Below, piece after piece: positions 25,922 through 35,860 of a stretch of 64,000 nucleotides of DNA (position 1 is its first letter; each line of letters starts with the position of its first letter). The notes under the pieces are model-generated. The model was not told the origin of the DNA, ran no database searches, and saw only the letters and a program-made list of their open reading frames with translations. Source of the stretch: Paraburkholderia aromaticivorans (GTDB lineage Bacteria; Pseudomonadota; Gammaproteobacteria; Burkholderiales; Burkholderiaceae). The stretch lies in contig NZ_CP051516.1 of the NCBI RefSeq assembly GCF_012689525.1, forward strand, positions 1,736,001-1,800,000, written 5' to 3'. The position numbers and the translations under genes are program-made.

Positions 25922-28126
25922 ATGGAAATTAAAGTCAACTTTCTCGATAAGCTACGTCTTGAAGCGAAGTTCGATGACTTCACGGTAGTGGCCGACCAGC
26001 CTATCCGTTATAAGGGCGATGGCTCGGCGCCTGGTCCCTTCGATTATTTTCTGGCCTCGTCGGCCTTGTGTGCAGCTTACTTTGTGAAGTTGTACTGCGT
26101 AAATCGCAATATTCCTACCGAAAATATCCGCCTGTCGCAGAATAATATTGTTGATCCGGAAAACCGGTACCAGCAGATTTTCAAGATTCAGGTTGAGCTG
26201 CCGCCGGATATCTCGGAAGCAGACCGCCGAGGTATTTTGCGCTACATTGACCGTTGTACGGTGAAAAAAGTAGTGCAAGCCGGACCCGAGTTTGTAATTG
26301 AAGAGGTAGAGAACCTGGATGCGGATGCTCAGTCGTTGCTGACGTTGAACGCGGCTTCTGACGCCAGCACCTATATTGCGGGCAAGGATCTGCCGTTGGA
26401 GCAGACCATCGCCAATATGTCGGCCATTTTGGCGGGCTTGGGCATGAAGATTGAAATCGCTTCGTGGCGCAATATCGTTCCAAATGTGTGGTCGCTGCAT
26501 ATCCGCGATGCGCACTCGCCGATGTGTTTTACCAATGGTAAAGGATCGACCAAAGAAAGCGCGTTGGCGTCGGCGTTGGGAGAGTTTATCGAGCGCCTGA
26601 ATTGCAACCACTTCTATGGCGGTGCGTTTTGGGGCGAAGACATCGCCAATGCGGAGTTTGTACATTACCCGGATGAGCGCTGGTTCAAGCCTGGTTCTGA
26701 GGATGCGCTGCCGGCTGAAATTCTGGATGCGTACTGCCTGGAAATTTATAATCCCGATGGCGAGTTGTATGGCTCGCATCTGTACGACACCAACTCCGGC
26801 AATGTGCAGCGCGGTATCTGTTCACTGCCGTATGTGCGGCAGTCGGACGGCGAAGTGGTGTATTTTCCGTCCAACCTGATCGAAAACCTATTCGTCAGCA
26901 ATGGCATGAGTGCCGGTAATACGCTGGCCGAAGCGCAGGTGCAATGTCTGTCCGAAATTTTCGAACGGGCGGTAAAGCGTGAAATTCTGGAAGGTGAAAT
27001 CGCATTGCCTGATGTGCCGCACGAAGTGCTGGCGAAATACCCTGGCATTCTGGCCGGGATTCAGGGGTTGGAAGAGCAGGGCTTTCCGGTGCTGGTAAAG
27101 GATGCGTCGCTGGGCGGAACCTACCCGGTGATGTGCGTCACATTGATGAACCCGCGGACAGGCGGTGTCTTTGCCTCGTTCGGCGCACACCCGAGCTTCG
27201 AGGTGGCGCTGGAACGGAGTCTGACGGAATTGCTACAGGGGCGCAGTTTTGAAGGCCTGAACGATTTACCTCAGCCCACCTTTGTCAGTAACGCCGTGAC
27301 TGAATCAAATAACTTTGTTGAGCACTTCATTGATTCCAGCGGTGTGGTGTCGTGGCGCTTTTTCAGCGCCAAAGCGAATTTCGAGTTTGTTGAGTGGGAT
27401 TTTTCTGGCCAAGGTGAAAACTCTAACGCCGAAGAAGCCGCAACGTTGTTCGGAATTCTCGAAGACATGGGCAAAGAGGTGTACATGGCGGTGTATGACC
27501 AGTTGGGCGCCGTAGCCTGTCGGATTTTAGTGCCCGGTTATTCGGAAATTTACCCGGTAGAGGATTTGGTCTGGGATAACACAAACAAGGCGCTGTTGTT
27601 CCGCGCCGATATTTTGAACTTGCATCGCCTGGACGATGCCGGCCTGGCAGCAATGCTTGAGCGGTTGGATAACAGTGAACTGGATGAACACTCCGATATT
27701 GCCACTTTGATCGGCATCGAATTTGACGAGAATACGGACTGGGGGCAGCTAACAGTTCTCGAGTTGAAGCTGCTGATTCATCTCGCCTTGCAGCAATTTG
27801 AGGCGGCGCAAGAGTTGGTGGGAGCCTTCCTGCAGTACAACGACAACACGGTCGAGCGCGGATTGTTTTACCAGGCCTTGAATGTGGTGCTGGAGGTGCT
27901 GCTCGATGACGACCTGGAACTGGACGACTACGCGGTCAACTTCCGTCGGATGTTTGGCAACGGCCGGATGGACGCGGTAATGGGGTCAGTGGACGGCAGC
28001 GTGCGCTTCTATGGGTTAACGCCGACGAGTATGAAACTGGAGGGTCTCGATAGGCACCACCGCCTGATCGACAGTTATAAAAAATTGCATAAGGCGCGGG
28101 CCAATGTGGCGGCTACAGCGAGTTAG
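25922..28126 (+). CDS. OsmC-YcaO fusion protein, likely horizontally acquired
   Basis: A 734-aa fusion. Residues 1-140 form an OsmC/Ohr-like domain with both candidate redox cysteines (C50 in SSALCAAYF, C112 in DRCTVKK). Residues about 150-730 form a YcaO domain with typical ATP-site blocks STKESALASALGEFIERL and AQVQCLSEIFERAV. YcaO enzymes use ATP to activate amide backbones; E. coli YcaO is linked to RimO-dependent beta-methylthiolation of ribosomal protein S12. The fused layout is known in gammaproteobacteria. Base composition and codon use (many AT-ending codons such as ATT, TTT, GAA, AAT) clearly differ from the neighbours. No azole dehydrogenase or precursor peptide lies beside it. It sits between scar sequences and a broken integrase. 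Confidence 0.93.
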   Translation: MEIKVNFLDKLRLEAKFDDFTVVADQPIRYKGDGSAPGPFDYFLASSALCAAYFVKLYCVNRNIPTENIRLSQNNIVDPENRYQQIFKIQVELPPDISEADRRGILRYIDRCTVKKVVQAGPEFVIEEVENLDADAQSLLTLNAASDASTYIAGKDLPLEQTIANMSAILAGLGMKIEIASWRNIVPNVWSLHIRDAHSPMCFTNGKGSTKESALASALGEFIERLNCNHFYGGAFWGEDIANAEFVHYPDERWFKPGSEDALPAEILDAYCLEIYNPDGELYGSHLYDTNSGNVQRGICSLPYVRQSDGEVVYFPSNLIENLFVSNGMSAGNTLAEAQVQCLSEIFERAVKREILEGEIALPDVPHEVLAKYPGILAGIQGLEEQGFPVLVKDASLGGTYPVMCVTLMNPRTGGVFASFGAHPSFEVALERSLTELLQGRSFEGLNDLPQPTFVSNAVTESNNFVEHFIDSSGVVSWRFFSAKANFEFVEWDFSGQGENSNAEEAATLFGILEDMGKEVYMAVYDQLGAVACRILVPGYSEIYPVEDLVWDNTNKALLFRADILNLHRLDDAGLAAMLERLDNSELDEHSDIATLIGIEFDENTDWGQLTVLELKLLIHLALQQFEAAQELVGAFLQYNDNTVERGLFYQALNVVLEVLLDDDLELDDYAVNFRRMFGNGRMDAVMGSVDGSVRFYGLTPTSMKLEGLDRHHRLIDSYKKLHKARANVAATAS

Positions 28127-28204
28127 GGATACGACAGGGAAGTGATGGTTGACCATCGACCTGTGATCCCTTTCCGACCGGTCGTTCTCGTCCGACCGTA
28201 CGAT

Positions 28205-29087
28205 GCATGCCCCGGAAACCGTGCGTCGCGTGTTTTCCTTGAAAGCCCATCTCTCGCAGTGCTTTGTTCAATGCATCTCGATGCAAATGAGGGGTCTTTG
28301 GGCGAGTAGGGGACGGAAAGACCTAGTGCCCCTTACCGGTAAGTGACTGCAACTCGTTCAGGACGGCGATCGCCTGCTTCGGCAATGGCACGATGTGATC
28401 GTGCCGCATTTTCATCCGCTCGGCTTCAACATGCCATTCAGCTGTCTTGAGGTTCGCCTCGTCCCACGGCACTGCGGCAATGACGCCGGGGTGAAGGCCG
28501 GTCAGCATGGTGAGCTCGAGGGCGGCGCGGGTAATGGGCGACTTGTAGGCATCGATGGCAAGAGCGAGCGGAGCGATGTCCCCAAGCGTGGTGATCGCTG
28601 GTATCTGGCCTTTGTCGTGGCGTGGCTCGCCGCCGCGGAGTGTCAACGCGGCACCATCTTCGCGCAGTCCGTTTTGAACAGCGTACGTCACGATGCCAGC
28701 GAAAAACTGCCGTGCTTTGGTCGCGCGATTAGGCGCATGAGAGGCGATTGCTTCGAGTACGGGCTTGACCTCTGGTGTGGCAAGCGTCGAGATGGGCTTG
28801 TAGCGGAGCGCGAGATTCAGGTATTCGCGTACGACAAACTCTGCCTTCCGGTAGGTTTCGTCTGCCCATTCCTTGCGTTTGAAGTCGAGCCAGCGCTGGG
28901 CCACGAGATGGAAGGCACTTCGGCTACGCGTTTGCGTGCGGTGGACTCCGCCCGGCGATGTTCGACCGTATCGGTGCCTTCGCGTACAAGATTGCGCGCG
29001 GTATGGCCGACCTCCGTGCGCAGCCCGCGTGATATCGGAGAGGGGCCGAGACTGAGGAAGTTCTCCCGGTTCGACGCGTCTGGGCAT
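28205..29087 (-). pseudogene. Decayed tyrosine-type (P4-like) integrase beside tRNA-Leu
   Basis: An integrase in pieces. The N-terminal DUF4102-like part (LSLGPSPISRG, ARNLVREGTDTVEHRRAE) is in one frame from about 29065 to 28910. The core (LVAQRWLDFKRKEWADETY through LTMLTGLHPGVIAAVPWDE to DHIVPLPKQAIAVLNEL) is in another. An in-frame TAG at 28323-28325 interrupts the usual GHxVFPS motif, and the same frame then continues with VFPSPTRP, DALNKALREMGF and THGFRGM. The end with the catalytic Tyr is lost toward the OsmC-YcaO gene. The 5' end faces the tRNA-Leu gene, the usual site of such integrases. Confidence 0.85.
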
Positions 29088-29161
29088 GGCCTAACATCTC
29101 GATTCCGTGTACACGCAAAAATCGTCGACGTCAGCGGAACGCAAGGGAAATAAAGAGAACA

Positions 29162-29195
29162 AAAAACCCCGTAAGACTTTGATCTTACGGGGTTT
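29162..29195 (-). terminator. Intrinsic terminator of tRNA-Leu copy 1
   Basis: A perfect 13-bp stem (arms 29164-29176 and 29183-29195, loop CTTTGA) followed on the minus strand by a T-run. It lies downstream of the tRNA-Leu at 29230-29316. Confidence 0.8.
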
Positions 29196-29229
29196 CTCGA
29201 ACTACTTCGGCTTACGCCGGAACAACCGT

Positions 29230-29316
29230 TGGTGCCCAGGAGAGGACTCGAACCTCCACGGTGTTGCCACCGCTAGGACCTGAACCTAGTGCGTCTACCA
29301 ATTCCGCCACCTGGGC
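29230..29316 (-). tRNA. tRNA-Leu(CAG), copy 1
   Basis: An 87-nt class II tRNA with encoded CCA. Acceptor GCCCAGG pairs with CCTGGGC. The D-loop block TGGCGGAATTGGTAGACGC and the T-loop GGTTCGAGTCC are standard. The anticodon loop TTCAGGT gives CAG. A long variable arm is present. It ends next to the integrase remnant. Confidence 0.96.
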
Positions 29317-29518
29317 ACGTATTCAAGCTAGACCGCTATTTTAGCGTGGTGATACAGCGTGTCAATCCCCACATGCAAACTAACTCGCTTCAATCAAACG
29401 CCCGGATATTGCGTGCAGTAAAGCAATGCTTCACCGCTCGACAACCGTCCCGCCAACCACTTAATCCACCAAGTAATCCGCGCTGATAAACAGAATCGGA
29501 TCATTTGGCTTCACACAA

Positions 29519-29550
29519 AAAGTAAAGCCGCTCGTAAGCGGCTTTACTTT
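29519..29550 (-). terminator. Intrinsic terminator of tRNA-Leu copy 2
   Basis: A 14-bp perfect stem with loop CGTA (arms 29519-29532 and 29537-29550) with T-runs at its foot, directly downstream of the second tRNA-Leu on the minus strand. Confidence 0.8.
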
Positions 29551-29556
29551 TGAATC

Positions 29557-29643
29557 TGGTGCCCAAGAGAGGACTCGAACCTCCACAGTGTTGCCACCGC
29601 TAGGACCTGAACCTAGTGCGTCTACCAATTTCGCCACCTGGGC
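29557..29643 (-). tRNA. tRNA-Leu(CAG), copy 2
   Basis: An 87-nt tRNA-Leu with the same CAG anticodon and encoded CCA. It differs from copy 1 at only three positions, one of which makes a G-T pair in the acceptor stem. The tandem copies each have their own terminator. Confidence 0.96.
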
Positions 29644-29981
29644 AGGTGATGAACAGCAAAGAACGCTATTATAGCGACAGATTAGAGCCTGTCAAGCGTT
29701 TCTCAAAACCCACTTAAACATTGCGACGACTAGCGTGCACGCGCCTCCTGGCAACCGCCCAGCATCTATTGACGGGTCCGCTTGGCGCGCAAGACGGGTG
29801 TTAGAATGCCTCGCAGTAGTTCGTTGGCACGGTGCACACGCCCGTCGGACTCAGCCTTGAACGAGCCGGACCCGAGCAGTTTTTTTCTGTGCATTTGCAG
29901 GTGCAATTCAAGCGCAACTGAAGCGCAACCAGAGCGCACTGTAATCGCTTCCCAAGCCGAGCCACATCGCGATCGACGTCC
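29644..29981. other. Intergenic region, promoters of tRNA-Leu and rnr
   Basis: 338 bp between the tRNA-Leu (minus) and rnr (plus). It must carry both promoters. A TAGAAT sequence near 29801 could be a -10 for rnr, but no well-spaced -35 was found. Confidence 0.4.
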
Positions 29982-32483
29982 ATGCAACGAGAAAAAATCA
30001 TCGACAAGCCCTTGAGCAAATTTCCGTATCCGATTCCAAGCCGCGAGGAAATCCTCGGCGTCCTGCGCACGAGTGAAGCGCCGCTTGCCGCGAACGACAT
30101 CGCCGAAGCCCTGTCGATCAAGCGCCAGGAGCGCGAAGGATTTTTCAAGCGCCTCGGCGCGATGGAGCGCGACGGCCAGATCCGGCTCGATCAGCGCAAT
30201 CTCTATCAGCTGACTCATCCGTCGAACTTCGTCGCGGGACGTGTGCAAGGTCATCGCGACGGCTACGGCTTTCTGATTCGTGACGACGGCCAGGACGATC
30301 TGTTCCTGCCCACCGCCGAAATGCAGAAGGTCATGCACAACGACCGCGTGCTTGCGCGCATCGTCGGCTATGACCGGCGCGGCCGTCCGGAAGGGCATAT
30401 CGTCGAAGTCACGGATCGCGCCAACAAGCGCGTGATCGGCCGCCTGCTCAACGAGAACGGCGCGTTAATTGTGGCGCCCGAAGACAAGCGCATCGGCCAC
30501 GACATTCTGATCCAGCAGAACACCAAGAAGGCCAAAGTCGGCCAGGTCGTGGTGGTCGAGCTGACCGATTTCCCGAGCCGTCATTCGCAGCCGCTCGGCC
30601 GCGTGGTGGAAGTGCTCGGCGATATCGACGACCCTGGCATGGAAATCGAAATCGCGGTGCGCAAGTACGGCGTGCCGCACGAATTCAGCCAGGCCGCGCT
30701 CGACGAAGCCTCGCGCCTGCCCGACGAAGTGCGCCCGGTCGACGCGCGCCATCGCATCGATCTGCGCGACGTGCCGCTCGTCACGATCGACGGCGAAGAC
30801 GCCCGCGACTTCGACGACGCCGTGTACTGCGAGCCGGTTCAGGTCGGCCGTGGCGAGGGCTTCCGTCTGATCGTCGCGATCGCGGACGTCTCGCACTACG
30901 TACACCCGAAGAGCGGGCTCGACGCCGACGCGATCGAACGCAGCACCTCGGTGTATTTCCCGCGCCGCGTGATCCCCATGCTGCCGGAGAAACTGTCGAA
31001 CGGCTTGTGCTCGCTGAACCCGCACGTCGACCGTTGCGTGCTGGTGTGCGACATGATCGTCACCGCGCGTGGCGAAGTGAAGGCGTATCAGTTCTATCCC
31101 GGCGTGATGCACTCGGCCGCGCGTCTGACCTACACGGAAGTCGCCGCGGTGCTGAAGAACACCAAGGGTCCGGAGGCCACACGCCGCGCCGCCTTGCTGC
31201 CGCAACTGCAGAATCTGTACGGCGTCTATAAGTCGCTGTTCGCCGCGCGCCAGAAACGCGGTGCGATCGACTTCGATACGACCGAGACGTATATCGTCTG
31301 CAATGCGCAGGGCAAGATCGAACAGATCATTCCGCGCACCCGCAACGACGCGCACAAACTGATCGAGGAATGCATGCTGGCCGCGAACGTCTGCGCGGCC
31401 GACTTCCTCAAGCGCAACAAACATCCTGGCCTGTTCCGCGTGCACGCCGGACCGACCGCGGAAAAGCTCGAGAATCTGCGCACGTTCCTGCGTGGCATGG
31501 GCCTCACGCTCAACGGCGGCGAGAAGCCGCACGCGAGCGACTACGCCGCGTTGATGGCGCAGATCCGCGAACGGCCCGACGCGCAGATGCTGCAAACCAT
31601 GCTGTTGCGCTCCATGCAGCAGGCGGTCTACAGCCCGGACAACATCGGCCACTTCGGCCTCGCGTATGAGGCGTATGCGCACTTCACGAGCCCGATTCGC
31701 CGTTATCCCGACCTGCTCACGCACCGCGCGATCTACGCGATCCTGCAAGGCCGCAAGTATCAGCCGGAGCCGGCGCAAGGCATCGAACTGAATACGGCGC
31801 TGTCGCCGCGCGCTCGTGCCATGCAGCAGGCCGACGACGAAAAGCGCGGCCGTCAGCGCGGCAACAACGTGGCGATCTGGGAAGAGCTCGGTCTGCATTG
31901 CTCGGCCAACGAACGCCGCGCCGACGAAGCCTCGCGCGACGTTGAAGCCTGGCTGAAGTGCTACTTCATGCGCGACAAGCTCGGCGAAGAGTACGGCGGC
32001 ATGGTCAACGGCGTGACATCGTTCGGCATTTTCGTGCAGCTCGATTCGCTCTTTATCGAAGGCCTCGTGCACGTCACCGAACTCGGCTCGGACTACTTCC
32101 AGTACGACGAGATCAAGAACGAGTTGCGCGGCGAGCGCACCGGCATTCGTTATCGCTTGTCGGATCGCGTGCGGGTGCAGGTGAGCCGCGTCGATCTCGA
32201 TGCACGCAAGATCGACTTCCGGCTCGTGCGCGACACGCCGATCAAGCCGCCTATGGTGCGTGGTCCGTCGGCCGACAAGTCGTCCGGTGAAAACGGTGGG
32301 GCACGCGTGCGTGCGTTGCCGCCGATGGAAGGTGGCGCGGCAGCGCCGGGCGCGCGCCGCAAGAAGGCTGCGCCCGCGCAAACCGCGGCGGTCAAGGAAG
32401 CACGTGCAGCGCGCGGCGCGGCGAAGAAGCACGGCGCCGCGACCAAATCGGCACCGAAGCCGCAGGCACGCAAGAAGCGCTGA
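29982..32483 (+). CDS. rnr: Ribonuclease R
   Basis: An 833-aa 3'-to-5' exoribonuclease that degrades structured RNA and acts in RNA quality control and ribosome rescue. Parts in order: N-terminal winged helix (EILGVLRTSEAPLAANDIAEAL), cold-shock domains, the catalytic RNB domain with TIDGEDARDFDDAVYC (Asp metal ligands), HFTSPIRRYPDLLTHR, then an S1 domain (YGGMVNGVTSFGIFVQL) and a long Lys/Ala-rich tail. Length is normal. It is followed by rlmB, the order seen in many proteobacteria. Confidence 0.98.
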   Translation: MQREKIIDKPLSKFPYPIPSREEILGVLRTSEAPLAANDIAEALSIKRQEREGFFKRLGAMERDGQIRLDQRNLYQLTHPSNFVAGRVQGHRDGYGFLIRDDGQDDLFLPTAEMQKVMHNDRVLARIVGYDRRGRPEGHIVEVTDRANKRVIGRLLNENGALIVAPEDKRIGHDILIQQNTKKAKVGQVVVVELTDFPSRHSQPLGRVVEVLGDIDDPGMEIEIAVRKYGVPHEFSQAALDEASRLPDEVRPVDARHRIDLRDVPLVTIDGEDARDFDDAVYCEPVQVGRGEGFRLIVAIADVSHYVHPKSGLDADAIERSTSVYFPRRVIPMLPEKLSNGLCSLNPHVDRCVLVCDMIVTARGEVKAYQFYPGVMHSAARLTYTEVAAVLKNTKGPEATRRAALLPQLQNLYGVYKSLFAARQKRGAIDFDTTETYIVCNAQGKIEQIIPRTRNDAHKLIEECMLAANVCAADFLKRNKHPGLFRVHAGPTAEKLENLRTFLRGMGLTLNGGEKPHASDYAALMAQIRERPDAQMLQTMLLRSMQQAVYSPDNIGHFGLAYEAYAHFTSPIRRYPDLLTHRAIYAILQGRKYQPEPAQGIELNTALSPRARAMQQADDEKRGRQRGNNVAIWEELGLHCSANERRADEASRDVEAWLKCYFMRDKLGEEYGGMVNGVTSFGIFVQLDSLFIEGLVHVTELGSDYFQYDEIKNELRGERTGIRYRLSDRVRVQVSRVDLDARKIDFRLVRDTPIKPPMVRGPSADKSSGENGGARVRALPPMEGGAAAPGARRKKAAPAQTAAVKEARAARGAAKKHGAATKSAPKPQARKKR

Positions 32484-32678
32484 AGCCGCCTGCTTGCTTA
32501 AACCGCGCGCATCGGGCACATAGCAACGTGCCGGTTGCGCGCGGTCTGCGTTTCATCGCCGTCAAGCATTCGAACACAGCAGCCGCAGCGCAACCATAAA
32601 AGCACGCAAAGCACTCAGGTTCGTATTCATCACAGCAGCGCGCCTTTCACGCGCGCTCAATCAAAGGTTGTATCAGTC

Positions 32679-33422
32679 ATGACACGTCTCAAGGTTTTAT
32701 ACGGTTTCCACGCAGTGACCGCACGTATGCGGCATGACGCGTCGACGGTAGAAGAGGTCTATTACGACGCGACGCGCAAAGACCGTCGCATGACCGAATT
32801 CCTGCACGCGGCGAAAGAAGCTGGCGTGCGTCTGATCGCCGCCGACGAAACGCGTCTGTGGGGCCTCTCGCACACCGAACGTCATCAGGGCGTGGTCGCG
32901 CGTGCGGGCGACATGCCGCTTGCGCAGAACCTGGCCGAACTGCTCGACGGCATCAACGGTTCGCCGTTGATTCTGGTGCTCGACGGCGTGACCGATCCGC
33001 ACAATCTCGGCGCCTGTTTGCGCGTCGCCGATGCCGCCGGCGCGCACGCCGTGATCGCGCCGCGCGATCGCGCGGTGGGGTTGAACGCGACGGCCGCGAA
33101 AGTCGCGAGCGGCGCGGCCGACACCGTGCCGTACATCACCGTGACGAACCTGGCGCGCGCGCTGCGTGAGTTGAAGGATGCCGGGGTGTGGGTCGTCGGC
33201 ACGGCGGGCGAGGCCACCAAGAGCCTCTACGACACGGAGTTGGACGGTCCGGTGGCACTGGTGATGGGCGCCGAAGGCGAGGGCATGCGCCGTCTCACGC
33301 GCGACACCTGCGACGTGGTCATGCAGATCCCGATGGCGGGCACGGTGGAAAGCCTGAACGTCTCGGTGGCGAGCGGCGTGTGTCTGTTCGAAGCGGTGCG
33401 TCAGCGGGCGGTGAAGAAGTGA
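32679..33422 (+). CDS. rlmB: 23S rRNA (guanosine-2'-O)-methyltransferase RlmB
   Basis: A 247-aa SPOUT (TrmH-family) methyltransferase that modifies G2251 of 23S rRNA. It has the N-terminal substrate-binding domain ([12 protein letters not shown]) and knot motifs [28 protein letters not shown] and [15 protein letters not shown]. The ATG at 32679 matches the conserved beginning of the family, so the in-frame upstream extension was rejected. It lies downstream of rnr. Confidence 0.97.
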   Translation: MTRLKVLYGFHAVTARMRHDASTVEEVYYDATRKDRRMTEFLHAAKEAGVRLIAADETRLWGLSHTERHQGVVARAGDMPLAQNLAELLDGINGSPLILVLDGVTDPHNLGACLRVADAAGAHAVIAPRDRAVGLNATAAKVASGAADTVPYITVTNLARALRELKDAGVWVVGTAGEATKSLYDTELDGPVALVMGAEGEGMRRLTRDTCDVVMQIPMAGTVESLNVSVASGVCLFEAVRQRAVKK

Positions 33423-33487
33423 TTTCGACCGGCGTCAGCATGCCACTCCGGTAAACTAGCGCTTTTTACTGCTCGCCTGCCTTTCCC

Positions 33488-34183
33488 ATGACTCAAGACG
33501 AACTTAAGCAACTGGTCGGCCAGGCCGCCGCCGACTACGTGACCGCCACCGTGCCCGAAGGCGCGGTGATCGGCGTCGGCACCGGCTCCACCGCGAACTG
33601 TTTCATCGACGCGCTGGCTGCCGACAAGGCGCGCTATCGCGGCGCGGTGTCGAGTTCGCTCGCCACCACCGCGCGGCTGCAATCGCACGGCATCAAGGTG
33701 TTCGACCTCAACGAAATCGATTCGCTGCCCGTGTACGTGGACGGCGCCGATGAGATCGACCACAGCGGCGCGATGATCAAAGGCGGCGGCGGCGCGCTGA
33801 CGCGCGAGAAGATCGTCGCGTCGGTGTCGGACGTGTTCGTGTGCATCGCGGACGCCAGCAAGCTGGTCGAGACGCTCGGTAATTTCCCGCTGCCGATCGA
33901 AGTGGTGCCGATGGCGCGTACCGCGATCGGCCGCCGCGTCACGGCGCTCGGCGGCGTACCGGTGGTGCGCGTCACGAAAGAAGGCGTGCCGTTCATTACC
34001 GACAACGGTAATGAAATCATCGACGTCAAGGGTTTGCGTATCAGCGACCCGCGCACGCTGGAAATGCACATCAACGCATGGCCGGGCGTGGTGACGGTGG
34101 GCCTGTTCGCCGGCCGTGGCGCGAATCTGTGCCTGCTCGGCACGGACACCGGCGTCGAGACGATCGAGTACAGCAAGGGCTGA
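33488..34183 (+). CDS. rpiA: Ribose-5-phosphate isomerase A
   Basis: A 231-aa enzyme interconverting ribose 5-phosphate and ribulose 5-phosphate in the pentose phosphate pathway. It has [16 protein letters not shown], the catalytic [21 protein letters not shown], and the C-terminal [10 protein letters not shown]. Same strand as rlmB, 65 bp downstream. Confidence 0.98.
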   Translation: MTQDELKQLVGQAAADYVTATVPEGAVIGVGTGSTANCFIDALAADKARYRGAVSSSLATTARLQSHGIKVFDLNEIDSLPVYVDGADEIDHSGAMIKGGGGALTREKIVASVSDVFVCIADASKLVETLGNFPLPIEVVPMARTAIGRRVTALGGVPVVRVTKEGVPFITDNGNEIIDVKGLRISDPRTLEMHINAWPGVVTVGLFAGRGANLCLLGTDTGVETIEYSKG

Positions 34184-34264
34184 GCAACGCTGCCCGAACG
34201 TCGCGCGCGGGCCTGGATCGACCGGCTCGCGCGGACATCGAATGCATGACTCGCATCTACACCG

Positions 34265-34441
34265 CTAGCGCGCGGCTTGCGTGATCGCCTGCGTCATCCG
34301 ATGCCAATACCGCCCCACTGAAAATTCCGATTGCGCATCGGCCAGCGCCTGTCCCGCAAGACGCTGCGCCAATGCCGGATCGGCACGCAACGTGCCGATC
34401 GCATCAGCCAATGCCGTGACATCCCCCGGTTTGTAAGGAAT
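34265..34441 (-). pseudogene. C-terminal fragment of a glycosyltransferase
   Basis: 58 codons on the minus strand read as the end of a GT4-type glycosyltransferase (IPYKPGDVTALADAIGTL, then ADPALAQRLAG and EFSVGRYW). The frame continues upstream to 34624 but turns into Arg/Cys/His-rich sequence with no similarity, so the front of the gene is gone. The remnant stands tail-to-tail with rpiA and head-to-head with the intact GT4 gene. Confidence 0.7.
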
Positions 34442-34642
34442 GGGCGAGTGGCGAAGCGTCGATCGTCGGGCGCATAGGAAGGCAAAGTAATGGGCACGCA
34501 GGTTCGCAATAGGCGAATGGCGATGCCTGATTATTCGCGAGCTGTCGCGCGTCGAATGTGGGCACCCGCACGCACAGCAGACGTAGCGCCACATACACTC
34601 GTTGCTAGGCCTAAAAGGCGTCAATTAAAAAACGAGGGGATC

Positions 34643-35860
34643 ATGAGAGTGGCGATCGTTCACGACTGGCTGGTCGCGCCGGGCGGGGCGGAGAAGGTGC
34701 TCGAGCAGATCATCGAGTGCTTTCCCGACGCTGATCTTTTCAGTCTTGTCGATTTCCTCGAAGACCGTAAGCCGCTAGGCGGCAAGCCCGTGACGACTTC
34801 ATTCATTCAGCGACTGCCGTTCGCGCGACGCCACTATCGAGCTTATTTGCCGTTGATGCCGCTTGCCGTCGAACGACTCGATCTATCCGGCTACGATCTC
34901 ATTATTACGAGCTCTCATACGCTCGCCAAGGGCGTGCCGGTCAGGCCGGATCAGAGGCTCGTCAGCTTTGTGCATTCGCCGATGCGCTTCGCGTGGGATC
35001 GGCAACATCAGTCCCTACGCGAAGCGAATCTGACGCATGGGCCGAAGTCGTGGGCGGCGCGCGCGTTGCTCCACTATCTGCGCCGCTGGGATTCGCACTC
35101 GGCGAACGGCGTCGACCGTTTGATCGCGAACTCGCATTTCGTTGCGCGTTGCGTGATGAAAACCTACCGGCGTGATGCAGCCGTGATTCCGCAGCCCGTC
35201 GACGTGCACAAATTCGAACTGTGCACGCGCAAGGAAGATTTTTATCTGACTGTTTCGCGGCTGGTGCCGTACAAGCGCATCGATCTGATCGTCGAGACAT
35301 TCAATGCCACTCCGCACCGCAAGCTGGTCGTGATCGGCGACGGGCCGGAGATGGCGGCGATTCGCGCCAAGGCCGGTCCGAATGTGACGATCCTCGGCTA
35401 TCAGCCGTTCGAGGTGCTGAAGGACCATCTGCAACGCGCGCGAGCTTTCGTGTTCGCCGCCGAGAAGGACTTCGGCATCGTTGCGCTCGAAGCGCAGGCA
35501 TGCGGCACGCCGGTCATCGCATTCGGCAAGGGCGGCGCGCTCGAAACCGTGGTGCCGATCGGCGAGGCGCATCCCACCGGCGTGTATTTCGCCCACCAGA
35601 CCGTGGTGTCGATGCTCGAAGCGATCGATCGCTTCGAGCGTCAGCGCGACCAGATCACGCCGGCGGCATGCCGCGCGAACGCGGAACGCTTTTCGCCGGC
35701 GGTATTCCGGCGCGCGTTCATGGCCGAGGTCACGCGGACGATCGCCGCGGCGGGGCTGCGTCACCGGATTGGAACAATGGAGCGGATCGAACCCGATCGG
35801 GCCACCCAGAGTCTCGGTTGGCCCGGCGAGCCGGCGCAGAAAAGCAGTTGGGGCTGCTGA
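34643..35860 (+). CDS. Glycosyltransferase family 4
   Basis: A 405-aa GT-B enzyme. It has the N-terminal WLVAPGGAEKVLEQI acceptor-side loop and the family pattern SFVHSPMRFAWDR. The C-terminal half has TVSRLVPYKRIDLIVE, VIGDGPEM and FGIVALEAQACGTPVIAFGKGGALETV, the nucleotide-sugar site with the EX7E-like motif. It likely adds a hexose (mannose-type) to a lipid-linked exopolysaccharide or O-antigen intermediate on the cytoplasmic face. The start at 34643 follows GAGGGGA; longer extensions lack a site. The sugar transferase at 37054-38451 could be the initiating enzyme of the same pathway. Confidence 0.9.
   Translation: MRVAIVHDWLVAPGGAEKVLEQIIECFPDADLFSLVDFLEDRKPLGGKPVTTSFIQRLPFARRHYRAYLPLMPLAVERLDLSGYDLIITSSHTLAKGVPVRPDQRLVSFVHSPMRFAWDRQHQSLREANLTHGPKSWAARALLHYLRRWDSHSANGVDRLIANSHFVARCVMKTYRRDAAVIPQPVDVHKFELCTRKEDFYLTVSRLVPYKRIDLIVETFNATPHRKLVVIGDGPEMAAIRAKAGPNVTILGYQPFEVLKDHLQRARAFVFAAEKDFGIVALEAQACGTPVIAFGKGGALETVVPIGEAHPTGVYFAHQTVVSMLEAIDRFERQRDQITPAACRANAERFSPAVFRRAFMAEVTRTIAAAGLRHRIGTMERIEPDRATQSLGWPGEPAQKSSWGC

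Noticed and set aside
29230..29643. Second tRNA-Leu taken as an island attachment duplicate
   Set aside because: Both copies are full-length with their own terminators, and tandem tRNA-Leu is common here; no true att repeat was found.
30465..32519. 684-aa minus-strand frame across rnr
   Set aside because: Antisense shadow of a certain gene; composition is Arg/Ala/Val/His-rich.
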